Below are positions 11,247-22,699 of a DNA stretch of 64,000 nucleotides, piece after piece. Position 1 is the first letter of the stretch. Every line of letters begins with the position of its first letter. Under the pieces are notes generated by a model. That model did no database searches. It worked only from the letters and a program-made list of their open reading frames with translations, and was not told the DNA's origin. A program made the translations under genes and the position numbers. Location of the stretch: contig NW_017893363.1 in the NCBI RefSeq assembly GCF_001540865.1, positions 34,068 to 98,067 on the forward strand. The letters run 5' to 3'. The stretch comes from Ananas comosus. Its lineage: Eukaryota > Streptophyta > Magnoliopsida > Poales > Bromeliaceae.

Positions 11247-11992
11247 TGGCTCCGGCTCCTTGGGTGCCTTGGCGGCCTCCGTGAGTGCGTCTGGCTGGCA
11301 CCCTCAGCCGCTGGCCTCTTGCCCTTACCCTTGTCTAGGGCCTCGCGTCGCTCCTGAAGATCTGCCGCTCCAGCCTCTACTATCAATGCTCGATCCACAA
11401 CCTCCCGATAGGACTGGAGGTTGGAAGACTGCACCAACCGGAAGATAGAAGGCTTCTCCATGTGCATCAACCACTTTTCAACAATCCAGTGGTCGACGTT
11501 CTCGCCGTCAAACATCCTCGGGCTGCACCTCCTGAACTCACTGAGGCGCTCCATGAGCCGATCCCGCTCGGCTCCCTCGGCCATCACGGGGAATGCCGCC
11601 CCCGTCGCTGGTCTCTGAACTGGGGGTACCGCAGCCACCTCCTCCCGAGGTGTGGTCGCCGGTGCCGCACGGGAAGAATTGGGCGCGGGGGACTGCGCCC
11701 TCGGTGAGACGTCCACCACGGGTGCTGGCGGTGTGGGAACATGGGTCTCCCTTGAAGCTGCTGCCTGCTGAAGTAGGAGGTCCTCAAGATGCTTCATCCT
11801 CGCCTCCTACCGCTCGGCCACCTCAGCCTGTCGTTGCGCCGCCGCCGTCTGTTGCGCCAACAGATCAGTGAGAATAGCAAGCTGGGCCCTCAAGTCACGG
11901 ACCTCACTAGATCCAGAAGTAGCGGAGGTCTCGACCTCCTCGGGGTGTGCCGCATCATCCGCCCCGGCAGACTAGGAGCGTGTAATCGGCAT
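11180..11992 (-). pseudogene. gag: Element 1 gag with capsid core deleted
   Basis: The gag probably starts at 11992 (MPITRS), as in element 6. In-frame TAG codons lie at 11974-11972 and 11809-11807, and the open part runs 11797-11180. Residues around RLSEFRRCSPRMFDGENVDHW match gag of element 6. At MHMEK|PSIFR (junction near 11452) 111 residues present in the element 6 gag (from LFRDTF to ERGLR) are absent without loss of frame. That missing block is the main Retrotrans_gag capsid domain, including the LRQGDRTVAEYEREF region. The frame then ends near 11240, where a one-base shift separates it from the zinc-knuckle and pol frame. This Gag could not assemble particles by itself. Confidence 0.85.
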
Positions 11993-12311
11993 CGTCACTA
12001 CAAAACATAAAAGCGCAAGTTAGTAACCCACGCTATCGCATCCCCGCTCAAATAGATGATACCCAAATCATGCGAAAGTAAGGAAGTGTTCTTCACTACT
12101 AACTCCCGATGTTACGTTGTCGGTCGCCAATGTAACCCTCCGCGAAGTTAGAAGCCATACACTCCGGTTGAACTCTAACTTTTTAGAGTTATCAAGACAC
12201 CCAATCAGGATACTTTCACTCACAAGACAATTAGACCTCGTCTCTCACGAGCCTAATTCCTATAGTCCAACCGGCCTAAGGTTTGCCAGGTCCACTAAGA
12301 CTCAACCCTAG

Positions 12312-12323
12312 GCTCTGATACCA
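12312..12323 (-). promoter_or_regulatory. Primer binding site of element 1
   Basis: In element sense it reads TGGTATCAGAGC, complementary to the 3' end of initiator-Met tRNA. It lies eight bases inside the 5' LTR end at 12332. It fixes the element on the minus strand and the right LTR as the 5' LTR. Confidence 0.9.
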
Positions 12324-12331
12324 AATTAATC

Positions 12332-14992
12332 TGTCACGCCACGGGACCGGCGTAGGCCCTCCCGGTAGCGTGCTCAGACCCGCCATATGTCTGCACATAT
12401 AAGGCGTCCACAACAACAGCGGAAGTAAAAGCGAGAAACAACTTATAACTAGAGATATCAGAGCAAGTATGATTCTATCATCTATAACAAAGTAAATGGA
12501 AATACTACTAAACAATAAAAGTGAAGCATAGGTAGTATAATAACATCTCCAAAGTAGTACACAAAAGGGGTGGTCTCTAATACACTAGAGCAACTCTCAA
12601 CCTCTCCAAAAAAAAAAAAAACATCGAGAGGTAGACCACCTAACAACTCGTCCCTCGCTGAAGAGCTAGCTGGGAGCGATGCCCTTCCCTCGGTCCCTGG
12701 CCTCACCCGGCGTGGAAGGCTCTGAAAGAAATCATAAAACAGAGGGCGTGAGAACTATAATTTATAGTTCCCAGTGGGTAATTACTGACCTCAGCTCAAT
12801 GCACCACCAGGCCCCAAAAGAAAAGGGTAAGTAACGACAATAATAATAAACAATAAAGAGCGAGTATAAGAACTGCTGAAAGAAAGCATAAATAAAATGC
12901 TATACTACTATGTCTCAAGTAAGCATGATGTCATGGTGATGTACATCTACGCTATCATAAGATAATATGTCCAATGCATACTAACATGCCTTAACATATT
13001 AAACAAGTAGACCTCACGATGCAATATGTCAATGCAAGAGGAATAAGCTCTATCAAAGCAACCCAGTATACTATGATGCAATGAATGAAACAGGCAAGTA
13101 TACTATATATCCCAATGCTATGTCATGAGCATGTCAAATAATCCAACTACTAAGCCTATCTAGTAGTGATTATTCATTCTCAACACTGTGTCGATTTCCA
13201 TTTCCAATTAAGGACCTACCAAAGGTAGTCCAGCTTGTGCCGCCTAAGTGCCTGTGGTAGCCCAACATCCCTACTCTTGGAATGTGTCTGTCCCACTCGA
13301 CCCCGTAGGCTTCTCAATACCGCACGAGCGAACATAAGTCGCGTAGGCTAACTCCGGAGTGCCGGCTTGTAGGGAGCGACCCTCACAAGCATGTGCGAAT
13401 GAGCACAAATGGCAAGCAAGCGTAGTCCAAGTCTCAAGTATCCAATCCTCATGTCTCTAACATGGTATAGTCACTAGCATCTCGAAGATCTAGTTCTATG
13501 TCACAAAGTGAAGTTCCAATGTTCTCTAGGTCTAGTGCCCCTTTATGACACTTAGACATTCAATATTTAAGCATGTTCCACGTTCCTCAATGGCCCTATC
13601 CACTAGGTTCACACATGTCCCGAGCTCAATGCCGCTTGATGACATTAGCTCTCTAGTTCACATACCTTCTAAATGGCAATCTTGTCATCTTTCATGTCAC
13701 AAGTAAACTCAAGTTTAAATGCATGAATCCGAACTCATTTATACTATAGAAGCATGAAACCAAGTCTCATAAAGAATGCTAAATGCAACCAAAGATCTCC
13801 CAAGCAACTCTCTACTACATAGAGGTCCAAAATTTCATCATATATAACATATGCATTTTAAGCATTCTAAAAATCATAATAAATACATTTAGTATGAACA
13901 TGCATGCTTTTTCAATTTACGGAACATATATAACCATATATGAGAATTTCTCATATGTAGGCTAGGTCAAACCCACCGAACCGTCGCGTAGGGTCTCGAT
14001 TCGCCGAACAAAGTTGTCCCCGAGTCTCAAAATACCCTAAAAGTATTGAGCGACAAGATACACGGGCATTACGATCAACTATAAGATCAAACATTAACAA
14101 TTATAGCTAAAGGGCTAAAACTCACCTAATGAGTAAAAATCCCTCTCCAAGGTTCAAATGGAGGCCAAATCTCAATCAAAGGAACCTAATACAAAGTTCT
14201 AATCCCATTAGATTGGTTCCAAAAGCCTCTAATCAAAAAGCCCCAAAACAACCCTAAACTCTCATTCTAGGGTTTCATCTAGTATAGAGCTTCAAAACCA
14301 ACATCTAGGGGGAGAGAATAAGCTACCAACCTCTTAGAAGCTTCCAACAAGGTTCAAAGTCCTCAAGGTCCAAGAATCTCTCCTCCAACAAGCTCCAAGC
14401 CCAAGCTCTAATGGTGGAAATACCTCCAATAACCCAAAAAGCGCAAAAGAGGGGTTTAATCTCTTAAAAATCCAACCAAAATCAAAGAAATGGAGGGGGG
14501 GAGGGTGTGAAGGCTCCCTTACCTCTTCTCTTGCTGGTCCCAAGCTCAGGAGAAGCCCTTAGGGCATGGGGGTACAAATAAGAGGTCCACAATTGCAAAA
14601 ACACCCCTGCAGTTCAAACTGCATGAAATCAGCCTCCTTATACCGGTACACGGGTCCTTGTACCGGTACAAGCCCCACGAAAATCACAACCCGAGGCTCG
14701 GGTTGGCAGGGTAACCGGCCCTGTACCGGTACAAGCAGCCTGTACCAGTACAACCACCAGCCTTGTACCGGTACAGCCATAACCTTGTACCGGTACAAGC
14801 TCTGCTGAAAGCTACCCGAGAGCTGACCAAAAATCCGATTTTTCGGATTTTTGTGCTAGGCTTTAAACCTCACTTCTCGGGATGCGAGCCATATGTCGGA
14901 ACACTGTCAACGACCCGCCAGAAAGTCTGGAATTGCTCAGCACACAACCAACCACTTGAACCTCGCAATTTGCAAAGGTCTAGTGTGTTACA
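12332..14992 (-). repeat. Right (5') LTR of element 1
   Basis: On the plus strand it runs from TGTCACGCC to GTGTGTTACA, 2661 bases. Bases 14640-14800 hold several TGTACCGGTACA-type palindromes in the sense-upstream (U3) part. The stretch 12720-13990 has no gene. Open frames inside this LTR are not supported. Confidence 0.85.
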
Positions 14993-15942
14993 CTCACGCT
15001 TCTCCCGAACATGGGCATCTCGTGCTCCGGCCATAGCGCTCGATCGAAGACCTCCGCAAAGGACGAGAGCTTGAGTATCTGCACGGCCTTGTAGATCCCC
15101 GGCCGAAGTCCTCGCAAGAACCACTCGGCCCGGTCCCGGTCATCCTTTACAACATCTGGGACACAATCGATAATATGGGAGAATTCTTGTTCATACTCCG
15201 CCACTGAGCGGTCCCCTTGCTCGAGCTTGCGGAATTTCTCCTTGAGCTTCCGCTTCAATGTATCGGGGAAATAGTTGGTGAACATCTCCCGCTTGAATTC
15301 CTCCCACAGCATTGGCGGAAGACCGGGAAGCCGATCCCGTTTGACGCGCTTCCACCAAACTTTCGCCGCCTTTTCCAAGCAGTGGGTGGTGAGATACACC
15401 TTGTCCCTCTCCAAGGTACGCAAGTCGTCGAAGAGGGTCTCCATCGAGTCAATCCAAGACTCGACCATCTCTGGTTCCACCTTCTCACCCTCGAAGGTTG
15501 GCGGATGGAACTTGTTGAATTTGATAAGAGCCGCCAATGCGCGCTCTCCCTTTACGTCCTCGGCCGACACATCGGGGGTAGCCGATCCCGATGCCGCCTG
15601 TGGTACGATCGTTGGCGGTGGGCGTGCCGTCACCGGAACCGCCGCTATGCCCTCACCCCCCGCCACTCCAGGTACATGAGTCGAGGGTGCGGGCGGGCCA
15701 CCGCCTTCATTTGTCGTCGCAGCCGCCGCTGCGATCTGCCGCTCCAATAGATCTTGGAGCCGCTCGAATCGGGTCTCCTGGCGCTGCACCACGTTGGTCA
15801 GCGCGGTCACTTGGGCTTGCAACCGATCGATCACGCTCGGTTCCTCCTGCTCGGGCACCTCAGGAGTCGGTGCTGGGGCAGATCTATGCGTGTAGCGTCT
15901 TGGAGACATTAGTCCCTGAAACGCAATTACTCGGTCAGTCAT
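14993..15942 (-). pseudogene. gag: Element 2 gag, truncated by element 1
   Basis: An uninterrupted gag frame starts at MTDRVIAFQGLMSPRR (15942) and runs about 316 residues. It includes [34 protein letters not shown], and the capsid signature [15 protein letters not shown]. It stops at the edge of the element 1 LTR (14992), just where the related gags of elements 4 and 5 continue with HVREKRE and the zinc knuckle. The rest of element 2 (zinc knuckle, pol, 3' LTR) is not found on the other side of element 1. This is the cleanest gag N-terminal half in the window. Its protein would normally form the capsid of the virus-like particle. Confidence 0.85.
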
Positions 15943-16258
15943 CTTAACTAATTATCTCGTCGCATTTACGACACATGACGACTGAACCACAAAATCGGGC
16001 GGAAGCACACAAGTGCACTCGTTCTAGGCTCTTGGTATCATGTCGTCGGCCACCGACACAACCACCTCAAGACAAGAACTCATACAACTTGAATTCGTCT
16101 CTAATCACAACTAGAGACATGTTACCAACTTCGACCCAATCGAATTAACTTCCGCTATCGCTATAGGTTCACGTTCTGCTCACGCACCTATAACCATAGG
16201 GCTTACCAACCTAGGGTCTCCTAGGTCATCCTAGACTCTCTCTTTACTTGCTCTTATG

Positions 16259-16270
16259 GCTCTGATACCA
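16259..16270 (-). promoter_or_regulatory. Primer binding site of element 2
   Basis: TGGTATCAGAGC in element sense, eight bases from the LTR end at 16278. Confidence 0.9.
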
Positions 16271-16841
16271 AAACAGCTGTCACGCCCCGCCCCGAAACCA
16301 CTACCAATTTGGCACGGTTCGGCCGCGGCGGCGGGACGCCGAAGGGACAGTACCCCCCCTATCCGCCCAAGGCTCAACAACAGGAATGCGTACACGAATT
16401 TACCCAGGAAATTAAATTCTAAGCATACACATTCACAAGGGCACAAACAGTGCCAACAATACAAAGAGCAAGCGATACACAAGATACAACAAGTGAAATA
16501 AAAAGAGTACTTTACTAACTATTACATTAGTTCGTTCTTTTCATTTACATCATTTTCTTTAAACGAATACATTTTTCATCCAAAATACATAGTTCTCCAA
16601 ATCCTCACCTACAAGGAATCTCTCTCTCAATACATAGGCGACTAATGCAAAAAGGAAAGCTACTATACTACCACGGTCTCACTGATCGGGCGCGATGCCC
16701 TTGCCGCGGTCCTCTCTCTGCAGCCTTGAACCTACCACTGGAAATAGAGTGGGGTGAGAACTATCTTCCATAGTTCCCAGTGGGCTCGGCCGCCGACTCT
16801 GCCGATCTCCCCACTAGATCCAAGTGGGCACAAGTAACAAC

Positions 16842-16862
16842 AGATAGATAGATAGATAGATA
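16842..16862. repeat. GATA microsatellite
   Basis: About five tandem GATA units. The same microsatellite, as TATC, occurs in the other family copies near 22125, 37425 and 38460. Confidence 0.8.
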
Positions 16863-16966
16863 TGTATCTGAAAACTGTAAATGCAATAGTAGAAAAACTA
16901 TACTACTATGCTCATAATCATGAATATGAATGCATGCATCATATAATAAAGGTTTGCTACCATGCT

Positions 16967-17222
16967 AACAAATTCGATCCATGTTCGAATAGTAATGTAA
17001 CAAATTCGATCCATGTTCGAATAGTAATGTAACAAATTCGATCCATGTTCGAATAGTAATGTAACAAATTCGATCCATGTTCGAATAGTAATGTAACAAA
17101 TTCGATCCATGTTCGAATAGTAATGTAACAAATTCGATCCATGTTCGAATAGTAATGTAACAAATTCGATCCATGTTCGAATAGTAATGTAACAAATTCG
17201 ATCCATGTTCGAATAGTAATGT
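16967..17222. repeat. Tandem array, 8 x 32 bp
   Basis: Eight identical 32-bp units are spaced exactly 32 bases apart, with the word CAAATTCGATCCATG at 16969, 17001, 17033 and so on to 17193. Related LTRs at about 22000, 37300 and 38335 carry only one unit. The three overlapping minus-strand open frames here are translations of this array in different phases, not genes. Confidence 0.95.
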
Positions 17223-17489
17223 TCAATGACATTAATCAACCTTTAACCTTTCTGTTTACCCAATCTGTGGCGAGGCCCTAGGGCTCGCCTGTAACTCACC
17301 TTTCAATCCCAAAGTGGGGAGGGAGCTCCAAGTGCACCCAAGCCCGGGACCGTCTGCGGACCTCCATATGGTCCGGACCTCAAAGTGGTCCTAGTCGCGC
17401 GACACTCCGGAGTACTCGACGACAATCCCCTCCATGTGGGGATTGGATGGCTATACCATCCCAAACGCAGACTGTGAGCTAGATCTATC

Positions 17490-17790
17490 ATCTCCAAGTG
17501 AGGATACTCTACAACTAGAGTCAATACCCAATCGAATCCTCTCCAAGTGAGGGAGCACTGTCACTAGGGTCCACAACCCAATCAAATCCTCTCCAAGTGA
17601 GGGAGCACTGTCACTAGGGTCCACAACCCAATCAAATCCTCTCCAAGTGAGGGAGCACTGTCACTAAGGTCCACAACCCAATCAAATCCTCTCCAAGTGA
17701 AGGAGCACTGTCACTATGGTCCACAACCCAATCAAATCCTCTCCAAGTGAGGATGCCCTACAACTAGGGTCAACATTTCTCGCAGAATCA
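17490..17790. repeat. Minisatellite, about 6 x 50 bp
   Basis: Units carry TCTCCAAGTGAGG followed by ...CACTAGGGTCCACAACCCAATC, at 50-base spacing from about 17490 to 17741. Other LTR copies have fewer units: about three in 21590-21740 and four in 29165-29355 and 36840-37030. Confidence 0.85.
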
Positions 17791-19327
17791 TTTGTTCCCG
17801 ACATTCATGCAATGCTATTTAGCTTTTCTAAATTCATTGTTCACAAGGCATTTTCTAAGGGATCCGCCTATCTCTAGGTCCATCGACCTCTAGTGTCATT
17901 TACACTACATTAATGCCACACGTCATCATTCAATGTTTGGATGCCACTCGTTTGTTTTTTAACAATAACACTACTTTATATGTCATCAACACCCCCATCG
18001 GGTTCATCTCTATCTTTAGCGTCATAGGATCCACGTTCCGACCCAATCCTCACCTATCTAAGTTACCAAGCGTTCCAAGTACACTAGGTTATCATTAGAA
18101 AGCATAAGGAATGGTGCTACTATGCGATCCTACAATGCAACATGAAGAGATGAGATTAAATGCAATCTAAGACATAAAAAGGAGTTCGAAAGCTTCGGGA
18201 TGGCACCCCTACCTTTTTTTTGATGTAGAGGCTTCGAAGATCCTTCTCGGCGAACTTAACGACAAGGCCTTAGCCTTCCTTGCCCAAATCCACACTATCC
18301 TGGCCCTATTTTGCCGAGAACTTCACGCCGGCTCGCCGAATGCCAAAATCGACTTCGCCCCCGCGTTTTGTGACCTATCAATAGGGTTTCCAAGGCTTCA
18401 AATGAGATCAATCTCATATTTTCACAAAAACCCCATTTTGGAGCCCTAGGTTTGCACCTATAGCAAACCATCCAATAAATCCCTAGATTCTTGGGATTGA
18501 TCTATTTAGAAGCTTGTTTAGGATTCATTTGACCCATTCCAAAGCATAAAAACCCAAAACCCTAAGTTTTACCCCAATAGAGAGGAGAGAAAGAGAGGAA
18601 GATGGTCCAAGCCTTCTCTATCTTGTTCTCCTCCTTCTTCTTCTTCTTCTCCTCCTTCTTCTTCTTCTCTTTCTTCTTCTCCTTCTCTTTTGTTCTTTCT
18701 TTCCTAGAGAGAGAGAGGGAGCAAGAGAGAGTGTGAGAAAGAGAGAGAATGAGAGGCTATGAGGGAGAGAGAGGGCCCAGCCCACTCTAATAAATGCCAT
18801 TTTGCATTTAGACCCCTCAACTTTTCATCCATTGCACAGCCCTCACTGGGCATTTTTCGCCCAGAGGGACCGGTCTCTGGTCGGGGAGACCGGTCCCCGA
18901 GAGCTCTCCCTGCAGTCTCGGGACTTTTCGCGTTCGGGAACCGGTCCTCCCCTGAGGGACCGGTCCCTGGAAGACCGGTCTCTCCTAAGAGACCGGTTCC
19001 CGAATGGGGAACCTTCAGGACTTAGCTAAATTTTGGCTTTCTCCCGCGGGTGTCGCGCACGGGGACCGGTCCCCTCAGCCAGGGACCCGTCGCATCGACC
19101 TCCCTCGCGACCATCAGCCACGAGGACCGGTCCTTCCCTCTAGGGACCGGTCCCCGAGAGCAAAAATCTGCTGAGTCCAGATTTTGCCTATTTGCTCTCG
19201 CGGACTCAACTCCAAAGCACTTTTTGTGTTTTGGACACTTCCAACTCCCACAAAGGGTATACTCTCGACAGTTAGTCGATCCTGGATGAAGTACAATCCT
19301 CGGATTTCGAGAATTCACTTCCTTACA

Positions 19328-19865
19328 TTACCTTCTCAAGCTTCCAACCAGCACCCTACTGGTTCAGAGCTGCAAAAAGCCTTCCAAAACACTCCCTCAC
19401 ACTTCCACGTCAGCTCCCCAACAATCGCAACCAGTGAAGAACACGCGATGCGCCGAAAACGAGCGAAATCGTCGATTCTATGTAGAGAGAGAAAAATCTT
19501 AGAGAGGGAAAGAAGAGAGGAGCTTCAACCCCTGTTATAATACTCAAAGATGATGTCTATCCACTGGGGGGGTCGAGCTGGGAGGTATAGAGGATAAGCT
19601 CAAAGCAAAAGGCCAAAATATCCTCAAAGCCACACAGCTGCTGCTGCTGCTGCTTGCTGTACCGGTACAGCATAATGGCTGTACCGGTACACAATGCAAA
19701 AAATGGCCCAATTCGCAGAAGCAATGCACTTTCTTGTCTTCGACAATCCGATCACTCTCAAACTTATTCATAAACATCTTTAAACCCTTTAGAACCTGTA
19801 GGAAGGTTCCGCATGTCATTCCACACACTCGAATTTCGCAAATTGCAAAAGTTCAGTGTATTACA
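19328..19865 (-). mobile_element. LTR fragment (element 1-like family)
   Basis: It ends GTTCAGTGTATTACA at 19865, like the LTR ends at 7448 and 14992, and holds two TGTACCGGTACA palindromes (about 19660-19692) and a CTG run (about 19637-19655). Its left part is cut at 19327 by element 2. The first bases match element 1 LTR sequence near 14330, so element 2 probably inserted into this LTR. It is itself inserted in the element 3 gag. Confidence 0.75.
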
Positions 19866-20028
19866 CCACCATCCATGGGTCCACCACCTCGCCATCGAAG
19901 GTCGGAGGACGGAACTTCATGAACCTTGTGAGCGCCGTGTAGCCGCACTCCCACTTAGACTCCTCGATTGCCGCGCGGGTTGCAGAACCCGACTCCGCCG
20001 CAGGAACACTTGCCGGCGGGGGATGTGC
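19866..20028 (-). pseudogene. gag: Element 3 gag, downstream piece
   Basis: Minus-strand translation gives HPPPASVPAAESGSA ... FMKFRPPTFDGEVVDPW, typical of the gag region just before the capsid core. It continues in phase from the piece at 22700-22976 across the solo LTR (the TGTGC duplication at 20024-20028 counts once). It is cut at 19866 by the LTR fragment to its left, and the rest of this element is missing. Confidence 0.85.
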
Positions 20029-22699
20029 TGTAAGGAAGTGAATTCTCGAAATCCGAGGATTGTACTTCATCCAGGATCGACTGACTGTCGAGAGTGTACC
20101 CTTTGTGGGAGTTGGAATGTCCAAAACACAAAAAGGTGCTTTGGAGTTGAGTCCGCGAGAGCAATTGGTGTAAACTGCACTTTTGGGCTGATGTTGCTCT
20201 CGGGGACCGGTCTCTGGAGGTGAGAGACCGGTTCCCTTGGCTGGGTGTTGCGGGGTTGCATGATGCAACCGGTCCCTGGCAGGAGGGACCGGTTCCCGAA
20301 TGTGGTCCCAGCGAGAGATGCCAAAAATTGGCTAAGTCCTGAAAATTCAGCTCTCGGAGACCGGTCTCTCAGGTGAGGACCGGTCTCCCAAGGACCGGTC
20401 TCCCGAGGAGAGACCGGTTCCCGAACGCGTGCGCCCGAGGGAAGCTCTCGGGGACCGGTCCCTCCGCGCGAAAACTGCCCAGTGAGGGCAGTGCACAGGA
20501 GTGAAAGTTGAGGGGCTTTTATGCAAAATGGCTTTTATTTGAGTGGGCCGAGCCCTCTCTCTCCCTCACACTCTTATTTTATCCCTCTCTTTCTCTGTTG
20601 CTCTCTCTCTCTCTAGAAAAGAAAGGAAAAGAGAAGGAGAAGAAGAAAGAGAAGAAGAAGAAGGAGGAGAAGAAGAAGAAGAAGAAGAAGAAGGAGAACA
20701 AGATAAGGAAGGCTTGGAGCATCTTCCTCTCTTTCTCTCTTCTCTATTGGTGTAGCTCAAGAGGTAAGCTACAAACCCTAGCTTTGTATACTTAGGTTTT
20801 TTGGGTTTTTATGCTTTGAAATGGGTCAAATAGACCCTAAGCTAGCTTCTAAATAGATCAATCCCAAGAAATCTAGGGATTTATTGGCGGTTTGCTATAG
20901 GTGCAAACCTAGGGCTCCAAAATGGGGTTTTTTGTAAAAGTATGAGATTGATCTCATTTGAAGCCTTGGAAACCCTATTGATAGGTCACAAAACACGGGG
21001 GCGAAGTCGGTTTTAGCATTCAGCGAACCGACGTGAAGTTCTCGGCAAAATCGGGCCGGGCTAGTGTTGATTCGGGCGAGGAAGGCTAAAGCCTTTTCGT
21101 AAAGTTCGCCAAGAAGGATTTCCCAAGCCTCTACATCGATTAAAGGTAGGGGGTGCCATCCCCAAGCTTTCGGACTCCTTTTTATGTCTTAGATTGTATT
21201 TTAATCTCATCTCTTCATGTTGCATTGTAGGATTGCATAGTAGTACCATTCCTTATGCTTTCTAAATGATAACCTAGTGTACTTGGAACGCTTGGTAACT
21301 AGATAGGTGAGGATTGGTTCGGAACGTGGATCCTATGATGCTAAAGATATAGATGAACCCGATGGGGGTGTTGATGACATAGAAAGTATTGTTAATGTTA
21401 AAGAACATACGAGTGGCATCCAAACATTGAATGATGACGAGTGGCATTAATGTAGTGTAAATGACACTAGAGGTCGATGGACCTAGGGATAGGTGGATCC
21501 CTTAGAAAATGCCTTGTGAACAATGAATTTAGAAACGCTAAATAGCATTGCATGAATGTCAGGAACAAATGATCCCGCGAGAGATATTAACCCTAGTGGT
21601 AGGGCTTCCTCACTTGGAGAGGATTTGATTGGGTTGTGGACCCCAGGTATAGTGCTTCCTCACTTGGAGAGGATTCGATTGGGTATTGACCCTAGATGTA
21701 GGGCATCCTCACTTGGAGAGGATAGATCTAGCTCACAGTCTGCGTTTGGGATGGTATAGCCATCCAATCCCCACATGGAGGGGATTGTCGTCGAGTACTC
21801 CGGAGTGTCGCGCGACTAGGACCACTTGGAGGTCCGGACCACATGGAGGTCCGCAGACGGTCCCGGGCTTGGGTGCACTTGGAGCTCCCTCCCCACTTTG
21901 GGATTGAAAGGTGAGTCATGGGCGAGCCCTAGGGCCTCGCCACAGATTGGGTAAATGGAAAGGTTAAAGGTTTATTAATGTCATTGAACATTGCTATTCG
22001 AACATGGATCGAATTTGTTAGCATGATAGCAAACCTTTATTATATGATGCATGCATTCATATTCATGATTATGGGCATAGTAGCATAGTTTTCCTACTAC
22101 TGCATTTACAGCTTTCAGATACATATCTATCTATCTATCTGTTGTTACTTGTGCCCACTTGGACCTAGTGGGGAGATCGGCAGAGTCGGCGGCCGAGCCC
22201 ACTGGGAACTATGGAAGATAGTTCTCACCCCACTCTATTTCCAGTGGTAGGTTCAGGGCTGCAGAGAGAGGACCGCGGCAAGGGCGTCGCGCCCGACCAG
22301 TGAGACCGTGGTAGTATAGTAGCTTTCCTTTTTGCATTAGTCACCTATGTATTGAGAGAGATCATTGTAGGTGAGGATTGGAGAGCTATGTATTTTGGAT
22401 GAAAAATGTAATCATTTAAAGATAATGATGTAAATGAGAATGACGGAACTATCGTAATAGTTAGCAAGTACTCTCTTTATTTCACTTGTTTATCTTGTGG
22501 ATTGCTTGCTCTTTATATTGTTGGCACTGTTTGTGCCCCTGTGAATGTGTATGTTTTGAATTTAATTTTCTGGATAAATTCTTGTACACATTCCTGTTGT
22601 GGAGCCTTGGGCGGACAGGGGAGGTGCTGTCCGTTCGGCGGCCCGTCGCCGCGGCCGCACCGTGCCAAATTGGTAGTGGTTTCGGGGCGGGGCGTGACA
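20029..22699 (+). mobile_element. Solo LTR, gypsy, with TSD TGTGC
   Basis: A 2671-base LTR runs from TGTAAGGAAGTGAATTCTCG to GGGGCGGGGCGTGACA, flanked by TGTGC at 20024-20028 and 22700-22704. There is no primer site or internal region. It lies inside the element 3 gag, whose two halves read in phase once the insertion and one TGTGC are ignored. This is the product of unequal recombination between the LTRs of an inserted element. It contains ACCGGT palindromes (about 20205-20460) and a CT-rich then GA-rich block (about 20555-20705). Confidence 0.95.

Larger units (their letters stand above)
4528..14992 (-). mobile_element. Element 1: Ty3/gypsy retrotransposon, defective, chromovirus-like
   Basis: On the minus strand the order is 5' LTR (12332-14992), primer site, gag, protease, RT, RNase H, integrase, polypurine tract, 3' LTR (4528-7448). 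This order, with integrase last, identifies Ty3/gypsy. The LTR ends are TGTAACAC... and ...GGCGTGACA in element sense. LTRs of this length and the chromodomain-like tail suggest the Tekay/Del lineage. The expected 5-bp target duplication is absent: bases before 4528 read GTTAG and bases after 14992 read CTCAC. The two LTR ends are also clearly diverged from each other, so this may be an old, rearranged or recombinant copy. It lies beside the element 2 gag, which stops at its right edge. Confidence 0.85.
16278..19327 (-). repeat. 5' LTR of element 2
   Basis: The LTR is 3050 bases, from TGTCACGCCCCGCCCC to GAATTCACTTCCTTACA on the plus strand. It is the same family as the LTRs of elements 4 and 5 and the solo LTR at 20029. 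It contains two tandem arrays (16967-17222 and 17490-17790), a polypyrimidine block (about 18620-18720) and clustered ACCGGT sites (about 18865-19165). It is longer than its relatives mainly because of the arrays. Confidence 0.9.

Noticed and set aside
16898..17239. Three overlapping minus-strand proteins made of FEHGSNLLHYYSNMDRICYI-type repeats
   Set aside because: They are translations of the 32-bp tandem array in different frames; 32 is not a multiple of three, so all frames stay open.
18618..18800. Arg/Lys-rich small proteins in the LTRs (also 20508-20795, 25381-25689, 28095-28337, 35758-36015)
   Set aside because: They come from CT/GA-rich tracts in LTRs and have no conserved protein features.
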